This document shows positions 44,079-52,245 of a DNA stretch of 64,000 bases, piece after piece. The DNA is taken from assembly GCA_963812775.1 (NCBI GenBank), contig CAWEWH010000008.1, positions 372,001 through 436,000 on the forward strand. Reading direction: 5' to 3'. The position numbers and the translations under genes are program-made. Under the pieces are notes generated by a model. It was not told the origin of the DNA, searched no databases, and saw nothing but the letters and a program-made list of their open reading frames with translations. Every line of letters starts with the position of its first letter. The stretch's first letter is position 1. Source of the DNA: CAWEWH01 sp963812775. GTDB taxonomy: Bacteria; Pseudomonadota; Alphaproteobacteria; Rhizobiales; Beijerinckiaceae.

Positions 44079-44995
44079 CGGCCCTGCGGTCGCTCTATGT
44101 TCGCTACCTTCGCGGCACGGCGCTCGGCGATGCGGCGCGCGCCACCTACCACGGACTGCGCCACCTGCGAGAGCGTGAACCTGCAAGCACACCACGCCTG
44201 TCGTTGCGCTATCGGATGAAACTGTTCGCTCACCGAACCGCCTATGTCGGGCGGTACGTCGCGGAGCGCGGGCAGCGCGGCGTTGCTTGGTTGATAAACT
44301 CGCGCGAGAGCGCGAACTTCACCTACGATCTCACGCCGCGCAACGAAGCGCATCTGGCCGAGATTCTGTCGGTTGTCAGCGGCCTACCCTCGATGCAACT
44401 CGCCGGATACATTCGTGAGATCAACGAGGATCAGCAACTCAAGCGAACCATTCTGGAGCGGGTTACAGCGCTCGGTCCGCACAGCGGTATCGATCCGATC
44501 GCCCGCTTCGGCCGCCGCGTCGGTTGGTACGCGCTGGCACGCGCGTTGAAGCCCGGCGTCATCGTCGAGACGGGGGTGGAGAAGGGGTTGGGCGCCACGG
44601 TGCTGTGCTGCGCCTTGCTGCGCAACGCGCAGGAGGGACGGCCGGGCCGCTACTTCGGCACGGACATCGATCGCGGGGCGGGGGCTTTGTGGGGAGACCC
44701 TTACTACTCCGTTGGCACCATCCTGTATGGCGACTCGATCGAATCCCTGATGCGCCTAGACGGCCCGATCGATCTTTTCATCAACGACAGCGATCATTCC
44801 GCCGACTATGAGGCGCGGGAGTATGGCGTCATCGCGCCGAAGCTTTCGCCCAACGCCGTGGTCATCGGCGACAACGCGCATGTGACCGACGCGCTTCTGC
44901 GCTTTTCGAGGGAGCACGGGCGCCGCTTTCTGTTCTTCCGCGAGGACCCGGCCGATCATTGGTATCCAGGGGCTGGAATTGGCCTCTCGTTCTGA
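44075..44995 (+). CDS. Class I SAM-dependent methyltransferase (Methyltransf_24-like)
   Basis: 306 residues, overlapping the ketoisomerase by 4 bases. The SAM site is GVIVETGVEKGLGATVLCCAL near residue 165, followed by FGTDIDRGAG and an acidic LFINDSDHSADYEAREY that corresponds to the metal/catalytic block of TylF-like and Methyltransf_24 enzymes. The first ~100 residues are basic and partly amphipathic (YLRGTALGDAARATYHGL), suggesting membrane-surface association. Likely an O-methyltransferase for a sugar in the polymer; the position methylated is unknown. Confidence 0.78.
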   Translation: MTALRSLYVRYLRGTALGDAARATYHGLRHLREREPASTPRLSLRYRMKLFAHRTAYVGRYVAERGQRGVAWLINSRESANFTYDLTPRNEAHLAEILSVVSGLPSMQLAGYIREINEDQQLKRTILERVTALGPHSGIDPIARFGRRVGWYALARALKPGVIVETGVEKGLGATVLCCALLRNAQEGRPGRYFGTDIDRGAGALWGDPYYSVGTILYGDSIESLMRLDGPIDLFINDSDHSADYEAREYGVIAPKLSPNAVVIGDNAHVTDALLRFSREHGRRFLFFREDPADHWYPGAGIGLSF

Positions 44996-45020
44996 TCACC
45001 AATCCCGCCCGAGCCGCGCC

Positions 45021-45905
45021 GTGATCCATCTCAAGGGTGTGTTGAAACCATTGCTGCCACCGTTTGTCGTCTCAGCGCTGCGTCGAGCTTGGCCTGCAGC
45101 ACCAGCGCGCACACTGCAGGAGCCACTCGGTACGAGCGAGCCGCCCCACTGGGAGATGGTGCCGGACACCGAATCGACATGGACTGCGGGAGAAGGCTGG
45201 GCCCATGCATCCATCGCACAAACGCAGGAGTCCAAGTGGGGGGCGTTCATGGCCGCCGCCGCTAGCCCCCGGCCCTTGGGCCAGTCCCATGAAGGGTCGT
45301 GCGCCACGCCTCCAAACGTCGCCAGCCACAACACTATCATGAGCTTTGGCTACGTGCTTGGGCGTGTCGCCGAAGGCCGACCGAGCATCAGTGTCTTGGA
45401 TTGGGGCGGCGGCCTAGGGCACTACTATGTCTACTCGCGAGTGCTCATGCCAAACCTTGTCTGCGACTACGTCGTCAAGGATCTGCCCGGCACATGCGCG
45501 GCTGGACGCCGGCTTCTTCCCAATGTGACGTTCACAAGCGAAGCGGACGTCGCCTTTTCCCGTCGGTACGATCTTGTCTTTGCCAGTAGCTCAATGCATT
45601 ACTCGCGGGATCCCTACAGGCTTCTCGGTAGCTTGTGCGCAAGTGCCGACAAGTGGCTGATGATCACCCGCACGCCGATCATCGAGCATCACGACGATTT
45701 TGTTGTCGTGCAGCGGCCGCATGTTTATGGATACTTGTCGGAGTACCCCGGCTGGTTCATGAACAGGAAGCGGCTGCTGACCCACGTGGCGAGTCAAGGC
45801 TTCGTACTCGAGCGCGAGTTTGTGGTGGGCGAGGCAGCGCACGTTCCCAACGCGCCGGAGGATGCGCAGTACGCTGGATTCCTGTTCCGGCGGCCGAGCT
45901 GCTAG
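45021..45905 (+). CDS. TIGR04325-type putative methyltransferase
   Basis: 294 residues from GTG 45021; the frame is open back to a TTG at 44979, but 45021 avoids overlapping the upstream gene. The N-terminus has HLKGVLKPLLPPFVVSALRR. The methyltransferase core has ISVLDWGGGLGHYYVYSR, where LDWGGGLG is the SAM loop, and DLVFASSSMHYSRDPYRLL as the post-II block, features of the LIC12133-like family common in O-antigen loci. A related, shorter gene is at 61569 on the other strand. Activity is predicted only. Confidence 0.75.
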   Translation: MIHLKGVLKPLLPPFVVSALRRAWPAAPARTLQEPLGTSEPPHWEMVPDTESTWTAGEGWAHASIAQTQESKWGAFMAAAASPRPLGQSHEGSCATPPNVASHNTIMSFGYVLGRVAEGRPSISVLDWGGGLGHYYVYSRVLMPNLVCDYVVKDLPGTCAAGRRLLPNVTFTSEADVAFSRRYDLVFASSSMHYSRDPYRLLGSLCASADKWLMITRTPIIEHHDDFVVVQRPHVYGYLSEYPGWFMNRKRLLTHVASQGFVLEREFVVGEAAHVPNAPEDAQYAGFLFRRPSC

Positions 45906-45931
45906 GCCAAGATTACTTGCCGCAATCCGTT

Positions 45932-46726
45932 ATGGTTCTCTCATTTCGTTCGTTGCTTCGTGAGATCGGGTTCTTGTCTGTCCTGCGCCCTCTCAACGGA
46001 TGCATCCGCCGTTTTTCAGCGTTGACGCACAAGATGCAGCACGACCTAGAGTGGACCATTCACCCTTCTCCGGAATGGTACGACACGTACCTCGGACAGC
46101 ACTATTCCTGGAAAGCGGACAATCTCCCCTGGGTCTGGGATCGAGGCGTCTTCAGCGCATTTGCAATGCCGCAGGGTGCTCGCGTCCTCGATTTGTGCTG
46201 CGGCGGCGGCTTCTTTACGCGGCATTTCTATGCAGGGCGAGCAGCTCAAGTGCTGGGTGTCGATTTCGATCGGAGGGCCATTGCGCATGCGCGCCGATAC
46301 AATGCAGCGCCCAATATCCAATTTGACGTCGTCGATGTGCGTGCGGGCGTGCCGCCGGGTCCGTTCGATCACGTGGTTTGGGACGCCGCAATCGAACATT
46401 TTACGCCACAGGAAATCGATCGCGTGATACGCGCGCTACGCAATCAGATGACGCCGACCGCGATGCTGACTGGTTACACGATTTAAGAGCGCTCCGACCA
46501 TGCCAAACAGCACACCGAGCACGAGTATGAATTCTCCTCCAAAGAGGATCTAGCGCGCTTCCTGACGCCGCACTTCCGCAACGTGCTCGTCTTCGAGACT
46601 ATTTATCCGCAACGCCACAACCTGCATTTTGTCGCCTCCGACGCGGCGCTGCCTTTCGATCCAGAATGGCCACATGCATTTCGAAGCCGAGCTGCCTCAT
46701 CAGGCGGCCTCGCGTCTGTTGGCTGA
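45932..46726 (+). pseudogene. Class I SAM methyltransferase interrupted by an in-frame TAA
   Basis: From ATG 45932. The SAM loop is RVLDLCCGGGFFTRHFYAG, followed by VLGVDFDRRAIAHARRY and FDHVVWDAAIEHFTPQEIDRVI. At 46484 a TAA interrupts the frame after LTGYTI; the same frame then continues ERSDHAKQHTEHEYEF, SKEDLARFLTPHFRNVLVFET and RHNLHFVASDAALPFDPEWPHA to a stop at 46726. The downstream part is the conserved end of the family, so the TAA (one base from GAA) is a nonsense change, a base-call error or, less likely, a readthrough site. No frame change is involved, unlike the other broken genes here. Confidence 0.75.
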
Positions 46727-46744
46727 CAACGGTCGGCCCGGGAC

Positions 46745-47911
46745 ATGCGCTTCGTCATCGTCACGCATTGCTACGGCGAGTTTCTCGATTGGCTGTATCG
46801 CCAGTCGCCGCATCTCGCCGCGGCGCCGTTTGCATCGCAACGCGCCGCCTATCATGCGACGCTGTTCGGCTCGGCGGACTTCTATGTCGAGGGGCTGCGC
46901 GCGGCGGGACACGATGTGGAGGAATTCGTCGTCAACAACGCCCACGCCCAACGCGCTTGGCTGCGCGAGCACGGAGCTTCGGAGGCCGGGCGCGAAGAAT
47001 GTCAGCCCGCCGCCGCTGGATTCCTTGGCAGTCTCAAGCAGCGGGTCAGGCGCTGGCTCGCGCCCTCCGCCGCAGGTCAGGTCGGTTACGGGCACGAGGC
47101 GTCGTTCCGGGACCTGGTCGCGCAATTGCAGGAGCTGCGACCGAACGTCGTCTACAACCAATCGGTCTTTGCGTTCGGCAATGCCGAGCTCGACGAGGTG
47201 AAGCGATACTGCGGCCGTCTCGCCGGCGAACACGCTGCAACCGTCCTGCCGGACCACATCGACTATGGCCGGTACGATCTTATCGTCTCGTCGTTTCCGC
47301 CGACGCTCGACTGGCTGCGAGCCCGCGGGGCCCGGGTCGCGCTCAACCAACTCGCCTTCGATCCGCGCGTTCTCACCTCCATCCCGGACGTGCCGCGCGA
47401 CATCCGCCTCAGCTTCGTTGGCAGCTTCTTTGCAGTGCACCGCAGCCGGCTTGGCCTGCTCGAGGCGGTGGCGGCGCAGGTGCCGGACATTTCCGTCAAC
47501 GGCAACGTGGCCATCGACATCGAACCGTCCTCGCCCCTCGCCGGCAAGATCGGGCCCCCGCTTTGGGGCCGCGATATGTTCACACTGCTCGCGCGCTCGC
47601 AGATCACGCTCAATCATCACGGTGACGTTCCGCCCTTCGCCAACAACATGCGGCTCTTTGAAGCGACCGGCATGGGATGCCTCCTGGTGACCGATCACAA
47701 GGACAATCTCGGCGAGATGTTCGAGCCGGACAAGGAGGTGGTCAGCTATCGCGATGCGGGCGAATGCCGCGACAAGGTCCGCTACTATCTCGACGATCGT
47801 CATGCCACCGAGCGTCAGCGCATCATGGCGGCGGGACGGCGTCGCACCCTGCGCGACCACACCTACGATGCCAGAATGAAGCACTTGGCCGAGCTGATCG
47901 AGGCGCTCTGA
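46745..47911 (+). CDS. CgeB-like glycosyltransferase (Glyco_trans_1_2)
   Basis: 388 residues. The N-terminal lobe begins MRFVIVTHCYGEFLDWLYRQ and VRPNVVYNQSVF-like elements follow. The C-terminal lobe has LSFVGSFFAVHRSRLGLLEAVA, a GRDMFTLLARSQITLNHHGD segment and RLFEATGMGCLLVTDHKDNLGEMF, the donor-binding signature of CgeB/DUF3880 glycosyltransferases. EVVSYRDAGECRDKVRYYLDD closes the family pattern. It ends with an ATGA-type overlap onto the FkbM gene. Donor and acceptor not determinable. Confidence 0.85.
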   Translation: MRFVIVTHCYGEFLDWLYRQSPHLAAAPFASQRAAYHATLFGSADFYVEGLRAAGHDVEEFVVNNAHAQRAWLREHGASEAGREECQPAAAGFLGSLKQRVRRWLAPSAAGQVGYGHEASFRDLVAQLQELRPNVVYNQSVFAFGNAELDEVKRYCGRLAGEHAATVLPDHIDYGRYDLIVSSFPPTLDWLRARGARVALNQLAFDPRVLTSIPDVPRDIRLSFVGSFFAVHRSRLGLLEAVAAQVPDISVNGNVAIDIEPSSPLAGKIGPPLWGRDMFTLLARSQITLNHHGDVPPFANNMRLFEATGMGCLLVTDHKDNLGEMFEPDKEVVSYRDAGECRDKVRYYLDDRHATERQRIMAAGRRRTLRDHTYDARMKHLAELIEAL

Positions 47912-48717
47912 TGGCCGCCATTGCGGCGCGGCTGAAATCCGTCGCCAACCTGCTGCTGCCGCCTTTTGTGACGAACGCGCTCCGGCAACTGGCGCGCCGC
48001 GCCAACGCGACGGGGCCGCGGGACGCGGGCTTGGCGCTCTCCGACGCGACAAGGACGGAGCGCCGATACTGGGGGCTCGACGAGCTCGATCGCAAGATCG
48101 AAAAATACCTTAACTATCAGGGTGGCTACTACGTCGAGCTCGGCGCTAACAACGGAAGGCTCTCGTCGAACACGCTCTACTATGAGCGCCACAAGAGCTG
48201 GCGCGGCATCCTCGTGGAGCCGGCCCCGAACCTCTTCCTCGAGTGCCGCAAGAACAGGTCGGATCGAAACCATATCGTGTGTGCAGCCTGCGTATCGTTC
48301 GACTACCCGGCTGAGTTCGTGAAGATCCTCTATTCGGACAGCATGTCGGTGTCGCTCGATGTCGATTCCGACATCCCCGATCCCGCCGCCCATGCGGAGC
48401 TCGGGCGACAATTCCTGCGCGGCGGCGAGACCGTTTTCACTTTCGGCGCCCTGGCCCGCACTCTCGACTCGATCCTTCGCGAGGCGAACGCCCCACGCGT
48501 CATCGATTTCCTCAGCCTCGACGTGGAAGGATCCGAGCTCGATGTCCTGAAGGGCATCGACCACGAGGAGTTCAGGTTCCGCTACATGCTCATCGAATGC
48601 CGGGACGTTGCGAGATTGCAGGCCTTCCTAAGGCCCCTGCGCTATGAGCTCCTCGAGCGCTTCAACGACCATGACCACCTCTTCGCGTCTGCTCCCGAAG
48701 GAACGCCATCGTCATGA
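47911..48717 (+). CDS. FkbM-family SAM-dependent methyltransferase
   Basis: 268 residues from ATG 47911. The FkbM core is textbook: GGYYVELGANNGRLSSNTLYY for the SAM loop, GILVEPAPNLFLECRKNR, then VIDFLSLDVEGSELDVLKGID with the conserved D-V-E-G-x-E. The N-terminal LKSVANLLLPPFVTNALRQ resembles the start of the unrelated gene at 45021, pointing to a shared amphipathic targeting segment. Predicted to O-methylate a polymer sugar. Overlaps the downstream aminotransferase by 4 bases. Confidence 0.87.
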   Translation: MAAIAARLKSVANLLLPPFVTNALRQLARRANATGPRDAGLALSDATRTERRYWGLDELDRKIEKYLNYQGGYYVELGANNGRLSSNTLYYERHKSWRGILVEPAPNLFLECRKNRSDRNHIVCAACVSFDYPAEFVKILYSDSMSVSLDVDSDIPDPAAHAELGRQFLRGGETVFTFGALARTLDSILREANAPRVIDFLSLDVEGSELDVLKGIDHEEFRFRYMLIECRDVARLQAFLRPLRYELLERFNDHDHLFASAPEGTPSS

Positions 48718-49899
48718 ACGCAGGCGAGGGCGGGCGTCCCGTGCCGGTGGCAGACCCGGCGGCCGACCACGCGCATCTGCGCCAGGAGATCCTTGCGGCC
48801 ATGGCGCGCGTTTTCGAACTCGGGCACCTACATTCTCGGCCCCGAGGTCGATGCGTTTGAACGCAGCTTCGCGGCGCGTTGTGGCGCCCTCGGGGCCGTT
48901 GGCGTCGGCAGCGGCACTGATGCTCTCGTGCTGGGGTTGCTCGCGGCCGGGGTCGGGAGTGGCGACGAGGTGGTTACCGTGTCGCATACCGCCGGTGCGA
49001 CGGTCGCGGCCATCCGCATGATCGACGCGGTGCCGGTGCTCGTCGATATCGACCCCGAGACGTACTGTCTCGACCCCGGCTCGCTGCAAGGGGCACTCTC
49101 GCCGCGCACGAAGGCGGTGCTGCCGGTGCATCTTTACGGCCATCCCGCCGATCTCGACGCCATAGGCGCCTTCGCGGGCGAGCACGGCTTGGCACTGATC
49201 GAGGACGTTGCCCAAGCGGAGGAAGCGTCCATCGGCGAAAGGCCGCTCGGCACGATCGGCGACATCGGCTGCTTCAGTTTCTATCCAACCAAGAATCTCG
49301 GTGCCATCGGCGACGGCGGCCTTGCCACGGCGAGGCGCCAGGACACCATTGAGCGACTTCGTCTCCTCCGAACCTACGGCTGGAGCCGTCCGCAATTTGC
49401 CAGCATTCCCGGCGGGCGTTGCTCGCGCCTCGACGAGCTTCAGGCGGCCATGTTGAGCGTCAAACTCCGGCACATCGGCACGGCGGTCGAGCAGCGTCGC
49501 GCTATCGCCGCGCGCTACAACGCGGCTTTCGCCGATCTGCCCTTGACCCTGCCGGTCGAGAGACCAGGCTGTCGCCACGTCTATCACCTCTACGTGGTGC
49601 GCACCGACGTGCGGGCGGCGTTGGCCCAGCATCTTCACCGCACCGGCATCGCGACAGGCATCCACTATCCCCACGCCGTTCATCGCCAACCGGGATTGGC
49701 GGCTCACGCGCGTGTTGCCGGCAGCATGACGGCCACCGAGGAGATCGGCGGCAAGATCTTGAGCCTGCCCATGTTTTCGAGCCTTTCGGCGGCGGCGCAA
49801 GAGCGGGTGATAGACGGCGTCCGCGCCTTCTTCGAGAAGCGCTCGGTCGACGACCTGCCGGCAGACCGGCACGGTGTCGCTGAGCGGCGCTCATCATGA
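48714..49899 (+). pseudogene. DegT-family aminotransferase (FdtB/QdtB-like), one frameshift near the 5' end
   Basis: From ATG 48714: PVADPAADHAHLRQEILAAMARVF is the family N-terminus. Around 48822 an extra base moves the frame, and NSGTYILGPEVDAFERSFA continues one frame over. GVGSGTDALVLGLLAAGVGSGDEV binds PLP phosphate, LIEDVAQAEEA has the Asp, and SFYPTKNLGAIGDGG has the PLP lysine; RCSRLDELQAAMLSVKL is the dimer loop. The sequence pattern is that of dTDP-3-oxo-6-deoxyhexose aminotransferases, matching the 3,4-ketoisomerase at 43635. Overlaps the dehydrogenase by 4 bases. Confidence 0.87.
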
Positions 49900-51180
49900 C
49901 GCACGCGCGGCGCATCGCGGTCATTGGCCTCGGCTATGTCGGACTGCCGGTGGCCGTGGCCTTTGCCCGCTCGGGCGTCCCCGTCATCGGCTTCGACATC
50001 GATGCTGGCCGCATCGCCGAGCTGAAGGCAGGACATGACCGCACGCGCGAGGTTGAGAACAAGGAGCTTCGCCAAGCGAACCTGATCCTGACCGATGTCG
50101 CAGCTGCACTTCGCCAAGCCGACTTCTTCATCGTCACGGTGCCGACACCCATCGACGCGTCGCGTCGTCCGGATCTCACCGCCATGCTCGACGGCATCGC
50201 GCAGCGTGGCTGAGGCGCTGAAGCGCGGCGACATCGTCGTTTACGAGTCGACCGTCTTTCCCGGAGCCATCGAAGAGGAATGCGTGCCCGTGCTTGAAAC
50301 GGTGTCAGGGCTCGCTGCGGGGCGGGATTTCTCCGTCGGCTATTCGCCCGAGCGCATCAATCCCGGCGACAAGGTGCATCGCTTCGAAAGCATTACCAAA
50401 GTCGTGTCCGCTCAAGACGAAGCGACGCTCGACACCATCGCCGGCGTCTACGGCTCGGTGGTGCGGGCCGGCATCCATCGTGCCCCCTCCATCAAGGTGG
50501 CGGAGGCCGCCAAGGTGATCGAGAACACGCAGCGCGATCTCAACATCGCCTTTATGAACGAGCTATCGGCCATCTGTCATGTGCTCGGCCTCGACACCGG
50601 CGATGTGATCGAGGCAGCCAAGACCAAGTGGAACTTCCTGCCGTTCTATCCGGGCTTGGTGGGCGGCCACTGTATCGGCGTCGATCCCTATTATCTGACC
50701 CATCGCGCCGAGAAGGCGGGCTACCATCCGGAGGTCATCCTCGCGGGCCGGCGCATCAACGATGGGGTCGGCTCGCGCGTCGCCCACGAGTGCATCCGCC
50801 AGCTTCTGCGGCGGGGCCGCGGCGAGGCCGTGGTTACCGTGCTTGGGCTGGCCTTCAAGGAGAACGTGCCGGATATCCGCAACTCCAAGGTGGTTGATAT
50901 CGTGCGCGAGCTGCGCGGTTTCGGCGTCAGCGTCCAGGTGCACGATCCGCTCGCCTCAGCCGAGGAAGCGGCGCACCACTACGACATCGTCTTGAGCGAC
51001 GCGCGCGACCTCAAGCCGGCCGACGCCGTCATCATGGCGGTCGCGCACGACGATTATGTCTCCGGCGGCTGGCCTTTGGTCGTCGGCTTGCTCAAGGGGC
51101 GCGCCGGCGTCGTGCTCGACGTGAGGGCTCGCCTCGATCGCCTCAGCAAGCCACCTGCCGTGGAGCTGTGGCGGCTCTAG
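49896..51180 (+). pseudogene. UDP-sugar 6-dehydrogenase (WbpA/WbpO/TviB type), one frameshift
   Basis: From ATG 49896. IAVIGLGYVGLPVAVAFARSG is the NAD-binding start and FFIVTVPTPIDASRRPDL follows. The frame slips around 50200 and goes on with SVAEALKRGDIVVYESTVFPGAIEEEC, YSPERINPGD, the catalytic-cysteine block GGHCIGVDPYYL, and GLAFKENVPDIRNSKV. These signatures group it with UDP-GlcNAc/GalNAc 6-dehydrogenases and not UDP-glucose dehydrogenase. It would supply UDP-HexNAcA, a likely target of the AsnB-type amidotransferase at 17038. It is the last gene of the long + strand operon; a convergent gene ends 6 bases away. Confidence 0.88.
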
Positions 51181-51186
51181 CCACGG

Positions 51187-52245
51187 TCAGACTAGATCGC
51201 CGTGTGCTGGTAAAAATATGCCGATGCGCGGCTCGTCTAGCAATAGCGGTTGCAAGCTTGGCTCTGCTGTCGCGTGGAGGCTTTCTGGATCGCTGAAGGT
51301 GACGAGGGCCACAGGTTCTGCGGCAATGTAAAGCGGTTCCTCCGAGAGCGGGCTTGCAGGGTAGTCCACACCTGGGTCAGCGTGCATTGCATCCGGGCGG
51401 AAAAAGATGCCGTCAGATCCTAGAGGCACGAACGCGACGGGCCCGCCGCGCGCGACTGTCAATGCTGGATCCTGAATCGCAAGGGCCGCATTCGCCCACA
51501 GATCGGTCGGAATAATTGCGTCAGCGCCGTTTCCAAGAAACACCGGTAACTCGTCGAGACGCAACGCTCCGTCGTCAGAAATATCACCGGGCGAAACTGA
51601 CGGGAGTTCAAGATTGTCAAAGACGTGCTGGTCCTGCGAGTCACTTACACTGTCCCCTGGGAAAGATTCGGCGACGTTGTAAGGGGGGAACTCCGAGGAA
51701 GGGCTCGCAGAGGGGTCCACAACTAGGTCAGTATTCATCAACCGTGCGACGCCTTCGGCGGACAACGTTGGAGCAACGACGATGCTATCGGATTCCATCG
51801 GTACGGACACGATGTGCCCGTCCCGAGCCACTGATAGTGCTTCATCTTGAATCCACGAGGTCGCACCACTTATCGGGTCAATCGAAACAACTGCCTCGGT
51901 GGTGCTTCCAAGAAAAATCGGTATCTCGTCGAGATGCAACTCTCGCTCGCCAGAATGGTCCTCGGGCCAAGTTGATGGGTTGCCGAGATTGATGGTTTGG
52001 TCGGAGAAGCGCAGGTTCTCGATGTTGCGCAACGTGTCGGTGCCGTCGCGATTGGCCGTGAGGTCGATGACAGTGACGGTTCCGGTGGCGTTATCGAGGA
52101 CAATGTCATACTGGGCCCGGCTGCCGACGAAGTAGGCCGTGTCGGTGCCGGTGCCACCATCGAGATTGTCGTTGCCGCCACTGCCCTTGAGCAGATCGTT
52201 GCCGCCAAGTCCGTTCAGGGTGTCGGCATTCGCTCCACCAACCAG
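51187..52245 (-). pseudogene. C-terminal part of the RTX metalloprotease, separated by a one-base insertion
   Basis: This frame continues the third repeat unit (GTDTLRNIENLRFSDQTINLG) of the protein encoded upstream on the minus strand and then adds a ~260-residue unique tail. Compared with the other two repeat copies there is an extra G at 52245, so the break is a single insertion and the two parts were one protein of roughly 2000 residues. The tail contains two diverged copies of a ~95-residue unit (LHLDEIPIFLG / LRLDELPVFLG; ALSVARDGHIV / ALTVARGGPVA). It presumably ends with the type I secretion signal, which is C-terminal in such proteins. Confidence 0.75.
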
